A stretch of DNA of 64,000 bases from Epibacterium ulvae (GCF_018678075.1 NZ_JAHHIR010000050.1:1-64000); one strand, 5' to 3'. Positions 16,682-26,028 are shown, counted from the stretch's first letter. Notes: generated from the sequence alone by a model not told the origin. Numbers and translations: made by a program.

Positions 16682-18184
16682 ATGTCCGACCTGTTTGATG
16701 ACCCCGCCCCCGGCCAGAACGCGCCTGAATTCACGGTTTCCGAACTCTCCGGTGAGGTCAAACGCACGTTAGAGGGCTCCTTTGGCCGGATCCGCGTTAG
16801 GGGCGAGGTGGGGCGCGTGTTCAAAGCCCGCTCTGGCCATATTTATTACGACATCAAGGACGATAAATCCGTTCTTGCCTGTACCACCTGGAAGGGGCAG
16901 ATCGCTGGCTTGTCGGTGGTGCCCGAAGAAGGGCTTGAGGTTGTGGTCACCGGGCGTCTCACCGCTTTTGGGGCGCAGTCCAAATACAATATGAACGTGG
17001 ATGAGGTTGCCGTGGCGGGGCAGGGCGCGCTGATGGCCCTGTTGGAGAAACGTAAGAAACAGCTGGAAGCGGAGGGGCTGTTTTCTGATGCACGCAAAAA
17101 ATCATTGCCCTATCTACCGCAGTTTATCGGTGTAGTGACCTCACCCTCGGGGGCGGTGATCCGCGATATTTTGCACCGGCTGCGCGATCGTTTCCCACGC
17201 AAGGTTCTGGTCTGGCCAGTGGCGGTTCAGGGACAGAACTGCGCGCGCGAAGTGGCCCATGCCATCCAAGGTTTTAACCAGATGACACCGGGTGGCGCCT
17301 TGCCGCGGCCGGATCTGATTATTGTCGCCCGTGGTGGTGGCTCGATCGAGGATCTGTGGGGTTTCAACGAAGAGGTTGTCGCCCGAACCGCCGCAGAAAG
17401 TGACATCCCGCTGATCTCTGCGGTGGGGCACGAGACTGATACGACGCTGATCGATTATGTCTCGGACAAGCGCGCGCCGACGCCGACAGCTGCGGCTGAA
17501 CTTGCGGTGCCGGTGCGGCTGGATCTGCTGGGCTGGACCTCGGAACAGGGTGCGCGCCTGGCGCGGGCGGCGGGCCAAGCGGTGCAGATGCGCAGGCAGC
17601 GTTTGAACGATCTCTCCCGCGCCTTGCCGCGTCCCGATGTCTTGCTGGAAACTCCGCGTCAGCGGTTGGACCGGGTGGCGGACCGCTTGCCAAATGCGTT
17701 GATTTCCGGCGTGCAGCGGCGGCGTGTCACTTTGAGCGAGCGGGCCGCGTCCTTGCGCCCGGCAACATTGCGGGGGTTGGTTGAGGGGCGGCAGGACAAG
17801 CTGCACAACCTGTCATCACGCCTGACGCTGCGCCCCATTGAACGCGATGTCGCGCAAAAGAAAGAGCGCATTGCCGCCCTGGTCCAACGGATGGAGGCCG
17901 CGCAATCCGGACGTCTAGACCGGCAGGCCCAGCAGCTGTCAGCCACCGCCCGCCAGCTTGAGATCTTGAGCTACAAGGCGACGTTGGAGCGTGGCTATGC
18001 GGTGGTGCGTTCCGGCGAGGGTATCATCACCAGCAGCGCCGCCGCAGCCGAGGCGGGTGCCTTGCGGATTGAATTCGCAGATGGTGAATTTGATCTGGCC
18101 CAAGGCGCAGAGCAAAAGCCTTTGCAACCGGCCAAGGCTGCCAAAGCGGACGAGGGCGGGCCGGGACAGGGAAACCTGTTCTAA
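16682..18184 (+). CDS. xseA: exodeoxyribonuclease VII large subunit
   Basis: A 500-residue subunit of exonuclease VII, which degrades single-stranded DNA. An N-terminal OB-fold (about 15-115, VRGEVGRVFKARSGHIYYD) is followed by the catalytic domain with GVVTSPSGAVIRDI, VARGGGSIEDLWGFNEE and SAVGHETDTTLIDYV. A long coiled coil follows, and a C-terminal segment has the YATLERGYAVVR-type motif (here YKATLERGYAVV). The last about 40 residues are Ala/Lys/Gly-rich and variable in the family. The xseB subunit is not in the window. Confidence 0.95.
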   Translation: MSDLFDDPAPGQNAPEFTVSELSGEVKRTLEGSFGRIRVRGEVGRVFKARSGHIYYDIKDDKSVLACTTWKGQIAGLSVVPEEGLEVVVTGRLTAFGAQSKYNMNVDEVAVAGQGALMALLEKRKKQLEAEGLFSDARKKSLPYLPQFIGVVTSPSGAVIRDILHRLRDRFPRKVLVWPVAVQGQNCAREVAHAIQGFNQMTPGGALPRPDLIIVARGGGSIEDLWGFNEEVVARTAAESDIPLISAVGHETDTTLIDYVSDKRAPTPTAAAELAVPVRLDLLGWTSEQGARLARAAGQAVQMRRQRLNDLSRALPRPDVLLETPRQRLDRVADRLPNALISGVQRRRVTLSERAASLRPATLRGLVEGRQDKLHNLSSRLTLRPIERDVAQKKERIAALVQRMEAAQSGRLDRQAQQLSATARQLEILSYKATLERGYAVVRSGEGIITSSAAAAEAGALRIEFADGEFDLAQGAEQKPLQPAKAAKADEGGPGQGNLF

Positions 18185-18205
18185 ACCGGCGACGTGGCTG
18201 AATGG

Positions 18206-18598
18206 TCAGACGCCGACCTCGGGGCCGGGGCAGATGAGCTGGCGATCATTGGGGGGAACTTCCTGCAATTCGGTGCGGCCAAATTCGCTTTCTAACACCG
18301 CGCTGATGCCGTTTTCACTCAGCTCGAAATCCCAACATTGCGCAAGATCGCTGCCATCATAGAGAAAGCAGATCTGCTCTCCCTCTGGATACCAGCTGCC
18401 TTCTTGGCAGGCCCCATCCAGAAACGACCAGCGTACCCGTCGATTGCGCAGATAGGTTTCCGCGCCATAGGGCACACCGTTTGAATCGTAATAGACCGTT
18501 TTGCCTTGGGTGTAGCTGTCAAACCGTTCCGCTGTCAGCGGCTCGGCCTCGGCCGCGAGGGCCGATAATATCAGGGGAATCACAAATCCAATACGCAT
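18206..18598 (-). CDS. hypothetical periplasmic protein
   Basis: A 130-residue protein with an N-terminal signal peptide (MRIGFVIPLILSALAAEAEP, cleavage near AEA). The mature part is rich in aromatic and acidic residues, with three Cys (in GACQEGSW, EQICFLYDG and AQCWDF) plus one near the C-terminus (QLICPG). That even number could form two disulfides. The pattern YYDSNGVPYGAETYL then WSFLDGACQEG recalls small secreted proteins common in Rhodobacteraceae. No function is assigned. Confidence 0.65.
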   Translation of the reverse strand: MRIGFVIPLILSALAAEAEPLTAERFDSYTQGKTVYYDSNGVPYGAETYLRNRRVRWSFLDGACQEGSWYPEGEQICFLYDGSDLAQCWDFELSENGISAVLESEFGRTELQEVPPNDRQLICPGPEVGV

Positions 18599-18638
18599 GG
18601 GCTTACTGTGCCAGAGTTTCCGCCCGGTTCGGTAAAAT

Positions 18639-19640
18639 TCATTGTGAGGTCAGCGCGTTCAGCTGCCGCGCCATGATGCGGCGCCACAAAGGCGGGTGAA
18701 GCGCGATGACGGCCATGACCGGCAGAGCATAGGGTAGGGTCGGCATCTGCGGTGTTAGCTCTAACGCTGGGTAAGACGTCGTGGGGGCCGTGTGATGATG
18801 CGAATGGCGCGGTGCGTTCAACATCATGGCGGATGAATACCAATGGGGGGCGTTCCAGGAATGCTCAGGGCCGACGGGTTCCGGCTTTCCCGTGTCGCGG
18901 ATCTGACGGCGCAGGCCGTAGTGTTGCACATAGTCGGCCAGAAACACCTGGGCCTGCGCGTAGAGACAGATGAACAAGACCCACAGCATGCCCTGCAACT
19001 GGGCGAACAGGGCCGCACTGACAAGTATCGCCGCCGCCCACAGGGTATGCCCGACATAAGGGTGGCTGATCCAACTGGTAGGCGCGGTTTGGCGGGCGCG
19101 GGCGGCACTTTCGGCACGGAGCCCGGCGCGAAAGGACCCGATCCAGGCGCTGATATAGAACCGATAGAACCCCATCCCACGCGGCGCTGAGTTTGGATCG
19201 TGGTCCGTTGCCACGTGAATGTGATGCACCCGCATATGGGCGCTGGCGTGATGGCCCAACAAGATGCTGCCGTAAATCGCACGTCCAAAGCGGCGCATGA
19301 AGCGCGATTTGTGGTGGATCATTTCATGGGCGGCGGGGTGCGACACCTGGCCAAGGGCCAGACCGGCAGACAGGGCCACTGGCAGCGCCTCAGCCAGGGT
19401 ATGGTGCGTGATGCCCAAAAGTGTCGCGATCAAGACCGCGAAATGTGCGCATCCAACTGCGACAAGCAAGGCATCGGCCCCGCGTTCCGAAGGGGCGAGG
19501 TGACGACGGCTAAAATGGTCAAGGCAAAAGACACCCAACGTGATGCCAGCCAGCGCAGCCCACCCCCACGGCCCGCCAAAGAGCGCGGCGAGGATCACCA
19601 GCCCGAGCGGGGAGAGGCTTGCAAAGGTGAACCAGAACAC
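18639..19640 (-). CDS. alkB: AlkB-like membrane non-haem di-iron alkane hydroxylase
   Basis: A 333-residue membrane monooxygenase of the AlkB/XylM family, which oxidises alkanes or related hydrocarbons with electrons from rubredoxin or ferredoxin. The His-rich iron ligands are present: HEMIHHKSRF, then HMRVHHIHVAT, then NAPRHSHHHT. YVQHYGLRR also matches the family. Six hydrophobic segments can be traced. It is shorter than Pseudomonas AlkB (about 400 residues) but typical of the Rhodobacteraceae group. No rubredoxin gene is adjacent; the ferredoxin at 12.6 kb is a possible but unproven donor. Confidence 0.8.
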   Translation of the reverse strand: MFWFTFASLSPLGLVILAALFGGPWGWAALAGITLGVFCLDHFSRRHLAPSERGADALLVAVGCAHFAVLIATLLGITHHTLAEALPVALSAGLALGQVSHPAAHEMIHHKSRFMRRFGRAIYGSILLGHHASAHMRVHHIHVATDHDPNSAPRGMGFYRFYISAWIGSFRAGLRAESAARARQTAPTSWISHPYVGHTLWAAAILVSAALFAQLQGMLWVLFICLYAQAQVFLADYVQHYGLRRQIRDTGKPEPVGPEHSWNAPHWYSSAMMLNAPRHSHHHTAPTTSYPALELTPQMPTLPYALPVMAVIALHPPLWRRIMARQLNALTSQ

Positions 19641-19819
19641 AGGCGGCAGATCTCCGGGATAAATGTGCGGATGTGCGGGCTAACTTGGCCGCAGCTAGGG
19701 GCGGGAACAAGGGAAAGCTGCCACGTTTGCTCTATTATTTCTGCTTTCGTGGCCCCTTGGCTTTGCAAGTCCCGGCAATCCGCATTAGGTGGTGTGCAAA
19801 CGATGGTCTGGAGTGCTCG

Positions 19820-20965
19820 ATGGCGTTTTTCTCAAAGCTCAAGGAACGGCTGTTCAAATCTTCTTCGAAACTGGAAGAGGGGCTTGATGCGATTGTGGAA
19901 GAGGGGGCGCAGACGCCTGCGCAGGACGCGCCAGTTGAACCGGCGGCGTCTGAGGTCGAGACTGCCGCCGCGCCAGAGCCGGGTAATGTCCCTGCTGCGG
20001 CAGTCACGCCGGAACCCGAAACGCCGCCTGCCGAAGCCACGCCAGCGCCTGCACCGAAACCGGCAGAACCCGCACAGTCACCGGGTATTCTGGGACGTCT
20101 CATGGGACGCGGTGCCAAAGATGAGCCGCGCCGGGTGCTGGATGACGATATGTTGGAGCAGCTGGAAGAGTTGCTGATCAGCTCGGACATGGGCGTCGAG
20201 ACCGCGCTGCGGGTGACCGCGAATATGGCCGAGGGGCGATTGGGGAGACGCCTGTCCAGCCGTGAGATTAAAGAGCTTTTGGCGCAGGAAGTGGCCCGCG
20301 TGATGGACCATGTGGCCAAGCCAATGCCGATCTATGAGAAGCGCCCGCAGGTGGTGTTGGTGGTTGGTGTGAACGGCTCTGGGAAAACCACGACCATCGG
20401 TAAATTGGCCAGCCAGTTCAAGGCGGCCGGTAAATCGGTGGTGATTGCAGCAGGTGACACATTTCGCGCGGCGGCTGTGGAGCAGTTGCAAGTCTGGGGC
20501 GACCGGGCCGGGGTGCCCGTCTTGACCGCACCCGAAGGGTCAGACCCGGCGAGCCTTGCCTTTGATGCGATGACCAAGGCCGAAGAAGACGGCGCGGATC
20601 TGTTGATGATCGACACGGCGGGACGTTTGCAAAACCGTGCGGATCTGATGGAGGAACTGGCCAAGATCGTGCGGGTGATCCGCAAGAAGGATCCAAGCGC
20701 GCCCCATAACACCCTGTTGGTTTTGGATGCCACCACCGGGCAAAACGCGTTGAACCAGGTGGATACCTTCCAAAAGCTGGCAGATGTATCAGGCCTTGTG
20801 ATGACCAAATTGGACGGCACCGCCAAAGGGGGCGTTCTGGTCGCACTGGCGGATAAATTTGGCCTGCCGATCCATGCGATTGGTGTGGGCGAGCAGATCG
20901 ACGACCTTGCTCCCTTTGATCCCGAAGAATTTGCAGCCGCTTTGACCGGTCTTGATCGGGGCTAA
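19820..20965 (+). CDS. ftsY: signal recognition particle receptor FtsY
   Basis: A 381-residue SRP receptor GTPase that docks ribosome-SRP complexes at the inner membrane. An Ala/Pro/Glu-rich acidic A domain (about 20-90) is followed by the NG domain: G1 GVNGSGKTTTIGKLA, DTFRAAAVEQL, G3 DTAGRLQ, G4 TKLDGTAKGG, and the closing GVGEQIDDLAPFDPEEF. ATG at 19820 is used because MAFFSKLKERLFKSSSKL is the standard start. The frame is open upstream for 49 more codons without family match. Confidence 0.95.
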   Translation: MAFFSKLKERLFKSSSKLEEGLDAIVEEGAQTPAQDAPVEPAASEVETAAAPEPGNVPAAAVTPEPETPPAEATPAPAPKPAEPAQSPGILGRLMGRGAKDEPRRVLDDDMLEQLEELLISSDMGVETALRVTANMAEGRLGRRLSSREIKELLAQEVARVMDHVAKPMPIYEKRPQVVLVVGVNGSGKTTTIGKLASQFKAAGKSVVIAAGDTFRAAAVEQLQVWGDRAGVPVLTAPEGSDPASLAFDAMTKAEEDGADLLMIDTAGRLQNRADLMEELAKIVRVIRKKDPSAPHNTLLVLDATTGQNALNQVDTFQKLADVSGLVMTKLDGTAKGGVLVALADKFGLPIHAIGVGEQIDDLAPFDPEEFAAALTGLDRG

Positions 20966-20968
20966 TGG

Positions 20969-21871
20969 GTGAGCACTTGGCTGATCTCACTTGAGGGGAC
21001 CGAGGCTGGTCACCAGCTGGCGCTGATCCTGGCCCTGTCAGCCGCCTTTTTGCATGCTGTGTTTGGTGCGCTGCAAAAGGGTCGCCATGATCCCTGGCTG
21101 TCACGTGGTGCGATTGATTTTTCATACGGCATCATGGCCGCCCCATTTGCGCTGTTTGTTGTGCCTTGGCCGGAACCGCATATGTGGGTGATCTTTCTTG
21201 GCGCTTGGGTCATTCATGTGGCCTATAAGCTGCTGCAGGCCTTTGCCTACACCAAGGGCAGCTACACGGTGGTCTATCCGGTTGTGCGGGGCACGGGGCC
21301 GTTGTTTGCAGTGATCGGTGCCTCTCTGATCTTTGAGGAGACCTTTACGCTGGCCCAATGGTTGGGCGTCGGGGTTTTGCTGGCAGGGATCTTTGGCCTT
21401 GCGGTCTATAACCACCTGTTTTTGGAAACCAACCGGGACACATTGGGTGTCGCCTTGGCGTTGGCTGGGCTGACGGGGCTGTTTGTGGCGCTTTATACGA
21501 CCTATGACGCCTATGGCATTCGTGCGACGGCGGATCCCTTTACCTTTCTGGCGTGGTTTTTCATGATCGACGGCGCGGTGTTTCCGGTGATCGCCGCCCG
21601 ACGTTGGAGCAAGATGGAGGCGCGGCCAACGCTTGCGCCTTTGATGTTGCGCGGGTTTGTCGGCGGCTTGGTCGCTTTTGCGTCCTTTGGCTCGGTGATG
21701 TTGGCCACGCGGCTTGATAAGGTTGGTGAGGCTGCGGTGCTGCGCGAGACTTCAACTGTGTTTGCAGCCCTAATCGGCTGGATTGTGTTGAAAGAGACTG
21801 TGGGGCCACGTCGCCTCATGTTGATGGCCTTGATTGCGCTGGGCGCGGTCATTGTGGAAATGGGCGGCTAA
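20969..21871 (+). CDS. EamA/DMT-family transporter
   Basis: A 300-residue membrane protein with about ten predicted helices in two EamA repeats (about 15-140 and 155-290), the drug/metabolite transporter fold. Characteristic segments are YKLLQAFAYTKGSYTVVYPV, RGTGPLFAVIGASLIFEE and the second-half LRETSTVFAALIGWIVLKE. It starts with GTG three bases after the ftsY stop, so it is probably co-transcribed with ftsY and yciB. The substrate is unknown. Confidence 0.85.
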   Translation: MSTWLISLEGTEAGHQLALILALSAAFLHAVFGALQKGRHDPWLSRGAIDFSYGIMAAPFALFVVPWPEPHMWVIFLGAWVIHVAYKLLQAFAYTKGSYTVVYPVVRGTGPLFAVIGASLIFEETFTLAQWLGVGVLLAGIFGLAVYNHLFLETNRDTLGVALALAGLTGLFVALYTTYDAYGIRATADPFTFLAWFFMIDGAVFPVIAARRWSKMEARPTLAPLMLRGFVGGLVAFASFGSVMLATRLDKVGEAAVLRETSTVFAALIGWIVLKETVGPRRLMLMALIALGAVIVEMGG

Positions 21872-21892
21872 AGTGGTCGCATAAGAATTGGA

Positions 21893-22522
21893 ATGGGACA
21901 GATGAGCGAAAAGACAATTGCCCCTTGGGTGAAACCTGCGCTGGAGTTCGGGCCGGTCCTGCTGTTTTTCATCGGCTATCTGAAGCTGAAGGATGAGGTG
22001 TTCACCATTGGTGGCACCGAATACGCTGGTTTCATCGTAGTGACAGCGTGTTTTGTGCCGTTGCTGGTGATCTGCTCTGGCATCTTGTGGAAACTCACGG
22101 GGCATCTGTCCAAGATGCAGATTGCAACCGTTGTTCTGGTGGTGGTCTTTGGCGGCCTGTCGGTTTGGTTCAACGATGATCGTTTCTTCAAGATGAAGCC
22201 CACGATGATCTACCTGCTGTTTGGGGGACTTCTGGGCGTCGGACTACTACGTGGCAAAAGCTATCTGAAAGTTGTGATGGAAGAGGCCCTGTCGATGGAA
22301 GATGCCGGTTGGATGATCATCACACGCAGGCTGTGTGCGTTTTTCCTGGTCCTTGCCGTGCTGAACGAACTGATCTGGCGGACGCAAAGTGAAGAGACCT
22401 GGGTCTATTTCAAGACCTTTGGCCTGTCAGCTGCAATGTTCCTTTTCTTTATGGCGCAAACCAAAGTGTTTCAGGCCTATGGCATTGAAAAGGATGACAG
22501 CGCGCCCACCAAAGAGGGGTGA
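21893..22522 (+). CDS. yciB: inner-membrane septation protein A (YciB family)
   Basis: A 209-residue inner-membrane protein of the YciB/IspZ family, linked to septation and envelope integrity. Five or six hydrophobic helices are visible. The family signatures LEFGPVLLFFIGY, NDDRFFKMKPTMIYLLFG and AVLNELIWR are present. ATG at 21893 or 21902 could start it. It lies 21 bases after the transporter gene, on the same strand as ftsY. Confidence 0.9.
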   Translation: MGQMSEKTIAPWVKPALEFGPVLLFFIGYLKLKDEVFTIGGTEYAGFIVVTACFVPLLVICSGILWKLTGHLSKMQIATVVLVVVFGGLSVWFNDDRFFKMKPTMIYLLFGGLLGVGLLRGKSYLKVVMEEALSMEDAGWMIITRRLCAFFLVLAVLNELIWRTQSEETWVYFKTFGLSAAMFLFFMAQTKVFQAYGIEKDDSAPTKEG

Positions 22523-22635
22523 GCTCCCGCCCACGCGGCGCACAATCTGAAGATTGTCACCTTGCGGTTGGGCGTGGCCGCGCCTTTGCCGCGGCGGATT
22601 GAACTGACGCGCCAAAGGCGCGACCGTTTTGTAAG

Positions 22636-22660
22636 ACAGGCGCGTTTTAAACGCGCCTGT
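22636..22660. terminator. perfect hairpin between convergent genes
   Basis: A 25-base palindrome with 12-base arms (ACAGGCGCGTTT / AAACGCGCCTGT) around one T. It sits between the yciB stop and the convergent GST gene. There is no long T run on the plus side, so factor-independent termination is plausible but not certain. Confidence 0.5.
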
Positions 22661-22679
22661 TGTGCGTTTACAGCCAATC

Positions 22680-23369
22680 TCAGCTCTCTGCTGCAAAGAG
22701 GTCATCCGTGACCCAAGAATCTGACCGATCCTTGCGCATATCCGCATGAAGCGCGCGACCGCGGCGCAGAGCGGGGCGATCCCAAAGCGTTTTCAACCAG
22801 CGCGCCAGATGGGGTTTGTCCTCCAGCGTCTGCTCTTGTCCTTGCCAGAGCGAGGCCCAGGGCCAGATCGCCATATCGGAAATCGTATAGTTGTCACCCG
22901 CAACAAAGGCACGGTCGGCAAGGCGCCGATCCAGCACGCCATAAAGACGTGCAACTTCGTCGCGGTAGCGGGTCTTGGCATAGGGCAGGTCGTCGGGAGC
23001 GTATTTGAGGAAATGATGCGCTTGTCCGGCCATCGGGCCAACTCCGCCCATCTGCCACATCAACCACTGATCAACCTCAACCTGTTCACTTGCGGTTTCT
23101 CCGCCAAACTGGCCAGTTTTCCGCGCCAGATACTGCAGGATTGCGCCGCTTTCAAAGACAGATATTTCACCCCCATCCGGCCCGTTTGGATCGATGATCG
23201 CAGGCATACGGTTGTTGGGAGCGATTTTCAGAAAGTCCGGGGCGAATTGGTCGCCGGCACCGATATTGATCAGATGGGTGTTATAGGGCAGGCCAAACTC
23301 CTCCAACGCGATGGAGATCTTCCATCCATTGGGCGTGGGCCAATAAAAGAGTTCAATTGCGTCTGACAT
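22680..23369 (-). CDS. glutathione S-transferase family protein
   Basis: A 229-residue GST-like protein of the Nu/YfcG-YghU type. The N-terminal thioredoxin fold begins IELFYWPTPNGWKISIALEE, with Thr and Asn in the active-site loop rather than Ser or Tyr. NNRMPAIIDP carries the cis-Pro, and VFESGAILQYLARK binds glutathione. The helical C-terminal domain follows. These proteins often act as glutathione-dependent disulfide reductases. ATG 23369 is chosen because AAGGGG lies directly upstream; an ATG six codons earlier lacks a ribosome site. Confidence 0.85.
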   Translation of the reverse strand: MSDAIELFYWPTPNGWKISIALEEFGLPYNTHLINIGAGDQFAPDFLKIAPNNRMPAIIDPNGPDGGEISVFESGAILQYLARKTGQFGGETASEQVEVDQWLMWQMGGVGPMAGQAHHFLKYAPDDLPYAKTRYRDEVARLYGVLDRRLADRAFVAGDNYTISDMAIWPWASLWQGQEQTLEDKPHLARWLKTLWDRPALRRGRALHADMRKDRSDSWVTDDLFAAES

Positions 23370-23404
23370 GGGGTCCCCTTCTGACATGTGTCAGAGGGAG
23401 AGGA

Positions 23405-24337
23405 TCATGACTTCTGCCATACAGGCAAGGGGGCTTGGCGTGGGATCGGGGCAAAAATGCGTGACCAGCGGCTGGCGCTTTGTGTTGGGAGCTGATTGCG
23501 CAGGCTCGTGAGCGGTGTGGCCTCGGGGGTGCGCATGAGTTTCTTGTAAAACCGCAATGTGCCCGCACGGGTATATGTCGACCAGTGGCAGACCCGGCGA
23601 CGGGGATGCGGGATGGCAAAGCCGCGTGCCTCGAGTTGTTTCAATGTCTCTAGGCAGTCGATCTGGATCGTCAAAGCATTGCGCGCCGTCAGCCCCTGAC
23701 CAATGGCGCGGTCACCGCGTCGGGGCGCTGGTGTCAGCAGTTCAAACAGATAGTCAAACGGGTCGTTTTCCCGGCTGGTGATATTGAACAATTCCACCGT
23801 GCGTCCGGCAGGTGTGTCCAAGGCAGCAAGCGCGCGGCTTTGATAGCTTGCACCAGTCAGAGAGATGATCCGGTCCACTGCGTTTTGCGGCAGGTGGTGC
23901 AGCGCCTCTAGCGCGATATCTGCGCCTAGAGAATGACCAATGATATGGACCGGGCGTGTGGCGGCGACCTGGTGCAGGCATGCAACCACTTTTGCCAAGG
24001 CACGTCCCGCATCGAAGGCGCGGGATTGGGCCTGCAGCAGGTTGCCGCGTGCATTCCAGCCAAAGGCAATGGCGTGCCCCTCATCCGCGTGGCCGAGCCC
24101 AAAGCCGAGCTGGCGCGGCCAAGAGGGCGCTTTCCAGGGCAAATGGTCCGGATCGAGCGAGAAGATATGGCGGTGCGGGCAATGATGCGGATTGCCGGGC
24201 TCATACTTATAGCCGTGGATCATGACGATGATCGGTCCCGCCCCCTCCTCAAGTTGAGAGAGTGCTGCGTTTACATCAGCGGGTGATCCGTGCATCTGCG
24301 GGTAATCGCCAACCGCATTAATCCGAAGAAAAGCCAT
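23405..24337 (-). CDS. alpha/beta-hydrolase-like protein
   Basis: A 310-residue protein with an alpha/beta hydrolase core. IVMIHGYKYEPG forms the oxyanion region, the nucleophile elbow is IIGHSLGADIAL, and ENDPFDYLFELL is a candidate acid region. A His-rich insert (NPHHCPHRHIFS) follows the first strand and is unusual. No signal peptide is present. It resembles DUF900-like alpha/beta hydrolases found in Rhodobacteraceae; the substrate is unknown. It is transcribed away from metZ. Confidence 0.75.
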   Translation of the reverse strand: MAFLRINAVGDYPQMHGSPADVNAALSQLEEGAGPIIVMIHGYKYEPGNPHHCPHRHIFSLDPDHLPWKAPSWPRQLGFGLGHADEGHAIAFGWNARGNLLQAQSRAFDAGRALAKVVACLHQVAATRPVHIIGHSLGADIALEALHHLPQNAVDRIISLTGASYQSRALAALDTPAGRTVELFNITSRENDPFDYLFELLTPAPRRGDRAIGQGLTARNALTIQIDCLETLKQLEARGFAIPHPRRRVCHWSTYTRAGTLRFYKKLMRTPEATPLTSLRNQLPTQSASRWSRIFAPIPRQAPLPVWQKS

Positions 24338-24484
24338 CTTATACCCCAGTTATAAGATATGTTTGCGCTCTCGCGTAGAGTAGTGTCATGACGCGTGGAT
24401 GACGGCTTGGTAACAGCTTGGTAACGATCAGCGGGCTTGACGCGGAACTTGTGTAAGCGTAGCAACGAAGTGTCAGCTTTTGGC

Positions 24485-24538
24485 TGATCGTGGTGATTTG
24501 TTACCGGATTGCGGGCCACGTTAAACTTGCCGCTAAAG
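24485..24538 (+). ncRNA. SAM-II riboswitch
   Basis: The stretch TCGTGGTGATTTG, then CCGGATTGCGGGCCACGTTAAA, then GCTAAAGAG matches the SAM-II (metA motif) consensus, an H-type pseudoknot that binds S-adenosylmethionine. It lies about 85 bases upstream of metZ, the usual regulon for this RNA class in alphaproteobacteria. High SAM should lower metZ expression. A strong terminator-like hairpin follows at 24556-24589. Confidence 0.92.
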
Positions 24539-24555
24539 AGGTCAGGACGACAAGG

Positions 24556-24589
24556 ACTCCCTTTCGCTTGGCCGGACGGGAGTTTTTTT
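24556..24589 (+). terminator. terminator hairpin downstream of SAM-II riboswitch
   Basis: Stem ACTCCC / GGGAGT, with a GC-rich inner part, followed by seven T. It sits between the riboswitch and the metZ ribosome site, so it can act as the transcriptional attenuator for the riboswitch. Confidence 0.75.
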
Positions 24590-24621
24590 ATGTGCGCCGC
24601 ACATGCGCAGGAGAACATGAG

Positions 24622-25812
24622 ATGAGCGACAACTGGAAAAGCCGCACCAAGCTGGTTCACGGGGGCACCCGTCGGAGCCAATATAACGAGGTGAGTGAAT
24701 CGATCTTCCTCACCCAGGGCTTTGTGTATGACACCGCCGAGCAGGCCGAGGCCCGCTTTGTCGAGATTGGCGAAGATGAGTTTATCTATGCCCGCTACGG
24801 TAACCCAACGGTGGCGATGTTCGAAAAACGGATTGCGATGCTGGAAGGGGCCGAAGATGCTTTTGCCACCGCGTCTGGCATGGCGGCTGTCAGCGGCGCG
24901 CTGACCTCGCTTTTGAAAGCGGGGGACCACATTGTGTCCGCCAAGGCGCTGTTTGGCTCCTGTCTCTATATTGTTGAGAGCATTCTGGCGCGCTACGGCG
25001 TTGAGGTGACATTTGTCGATGGCACCGATCTGGACCAATGGCGCGCGGCTGTGGGTCCGGGGACCAAGGCGGTGTTCTTTGAAAGCATGTCGAACCCGAC
25101 GCTGGAAGTGATTGATGTCGCGGCGGTGGCCGAGATCGCCCATGCGGTTGACGCGGTTGTTGTGGTCGACAACGTGTTTTCCACGCCGGTGTTTTCCGAT
25201 GCCATCGCACAGGGTGCCGACCTGGTGATCTATTCTGCGACCAAACATATCGACGGTCAGGGACGTGCCCTGGGCGGAGTGATCCTGGGCTCCAAAGAGC
25301 TGATCCGCGGCACGGTTGAACCCTATATGAAACACACCGGCGGCGCGATGAGCCCGTTTACGGCTTGGGTCATGCTGAAAGGCTTGGAAACCATTGATCT
25401 GCGGGTCAAGGCCCAGGCTGAAAGCGCCTTGAAAATTGCCACGCACTTCGAAGGTCACCCGGCCCTGGAACGCACCATCTATCCCGGTTTGGAAAGCCAC
25501 GCTCAACATGCGTTGGTGCAAAACCAGCTGGGCGGTAAGGGTGGAACGGTTTTGTCACTGGATCTCAAGGGCGGCAAAGAGGTGGCGTTTAAATTCTGCA
25601 ACGCGCTGACCATTCCGGTGATATCCAACAATCTGGGCGATGCAAAATCCATCGCAACCCACCCGGCAACCACAACCCACCAACGTCTGAGCGATGAGCA
25701 AAAGGATGATCTGGGCATCACACCGGGCCTTGTGCGGTTCTCGGTTGGTTTGGAAGATGCAGACGACCTGATTGCCGATCTCACCCAGGCGCTGGAAGCA
25801 GCACAGGCCTGA
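24622..25812 (+). CDS. metZ: O-succinylhomoserine sulfhydrylase
   Basis: A 396-residue PLP enzyme of the Cys/Met metabolism class that makes homocysteine from O-succinylhomoserine and sulfide. The PLP lysine is in YSATKHIDGQGRALGG. YARYGNPTVAMFEKR, the SGMAAVSGAL phosphate loop and PTLEVIDV are family signatures. ATG 24622 is chosen because AGGAG lies eight bases upstream and the protein then begins MSDNWKSRTKLVHGG. It is regulated by the SAM-II riboswitch just upstream. MetB and MetY belong to the same family, so the choice of MetZ rests on overall resemblance. Confidence 0.9.
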   Translation: MSDNWKSRTKLVHGGTRRSQYNEVSESIFLTQGFVYDTAEQAEARFVEIGEDEFIYARYGNPTVAMFEKRIAMLEGAEDAFATASGMAAVSGALTSLLKAGDHIVSAKALFGSCLYIVESILARYGVEVTFVDGTDLDQWRAAVGPGTKAVFFESMSNPTLEVIDVAAVAEIAHAVDAVVVVDNVFSTPVFSDAIAQGADLVIYSATKHIDGQGRALGGVILGSKELIRGTVEPYMKHTGGAMSPFTAWVMLKGLETIDLRVKAQAESALKIATHFEGHPALERTIYPGLESHAQHALVQNQLGGKGGTVLSLDLKGGKEVAFKFCNALTIPVISNNLGDAKSIATHPATTTHQRLSDEQKDDLGITPGLVRFSVGLEDADDLIADLTQALEAAQA

Positions 25813-25858
25813 TTGGCCGGGTTCTGATCTGGGCGAGATACCCGAAAACAATTGGACT

Positions 25859-25881
25859 TGGGGGCAGTGCGCCCCCATTTT
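25859..25881 (+). terminator. terminator of metZ
   Basis: Stem TGGGGGC / GCCCCCA with a five-base loop and a short T-rich tail, 46 bases after the metZ stop. Confidence 0.75.
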
Positions 25882-26028
25882 ACGTTGTACGACAGGGGCA
25901 AGCACCAAGCGGGTGTCATGGATTGCGGTTCAAATGCCGTATTTCTCGCATCTCTTTTGTCTTTTCCTGCGTATGAGTCTAAACACGCAAACCTGTGCAA
26001 TCCATGCTGCAACAAGGGGATTTGTCCC

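Noticed and set aside
18185-18215. Sequence resembling the start of a tRNA-Leu/Ser (GGCGACGTGGCTGAATGG)
   Set aside because: No anticodon stem or T-arm follows, and the stretch overlaps the 3' end of a minus-strand gene.
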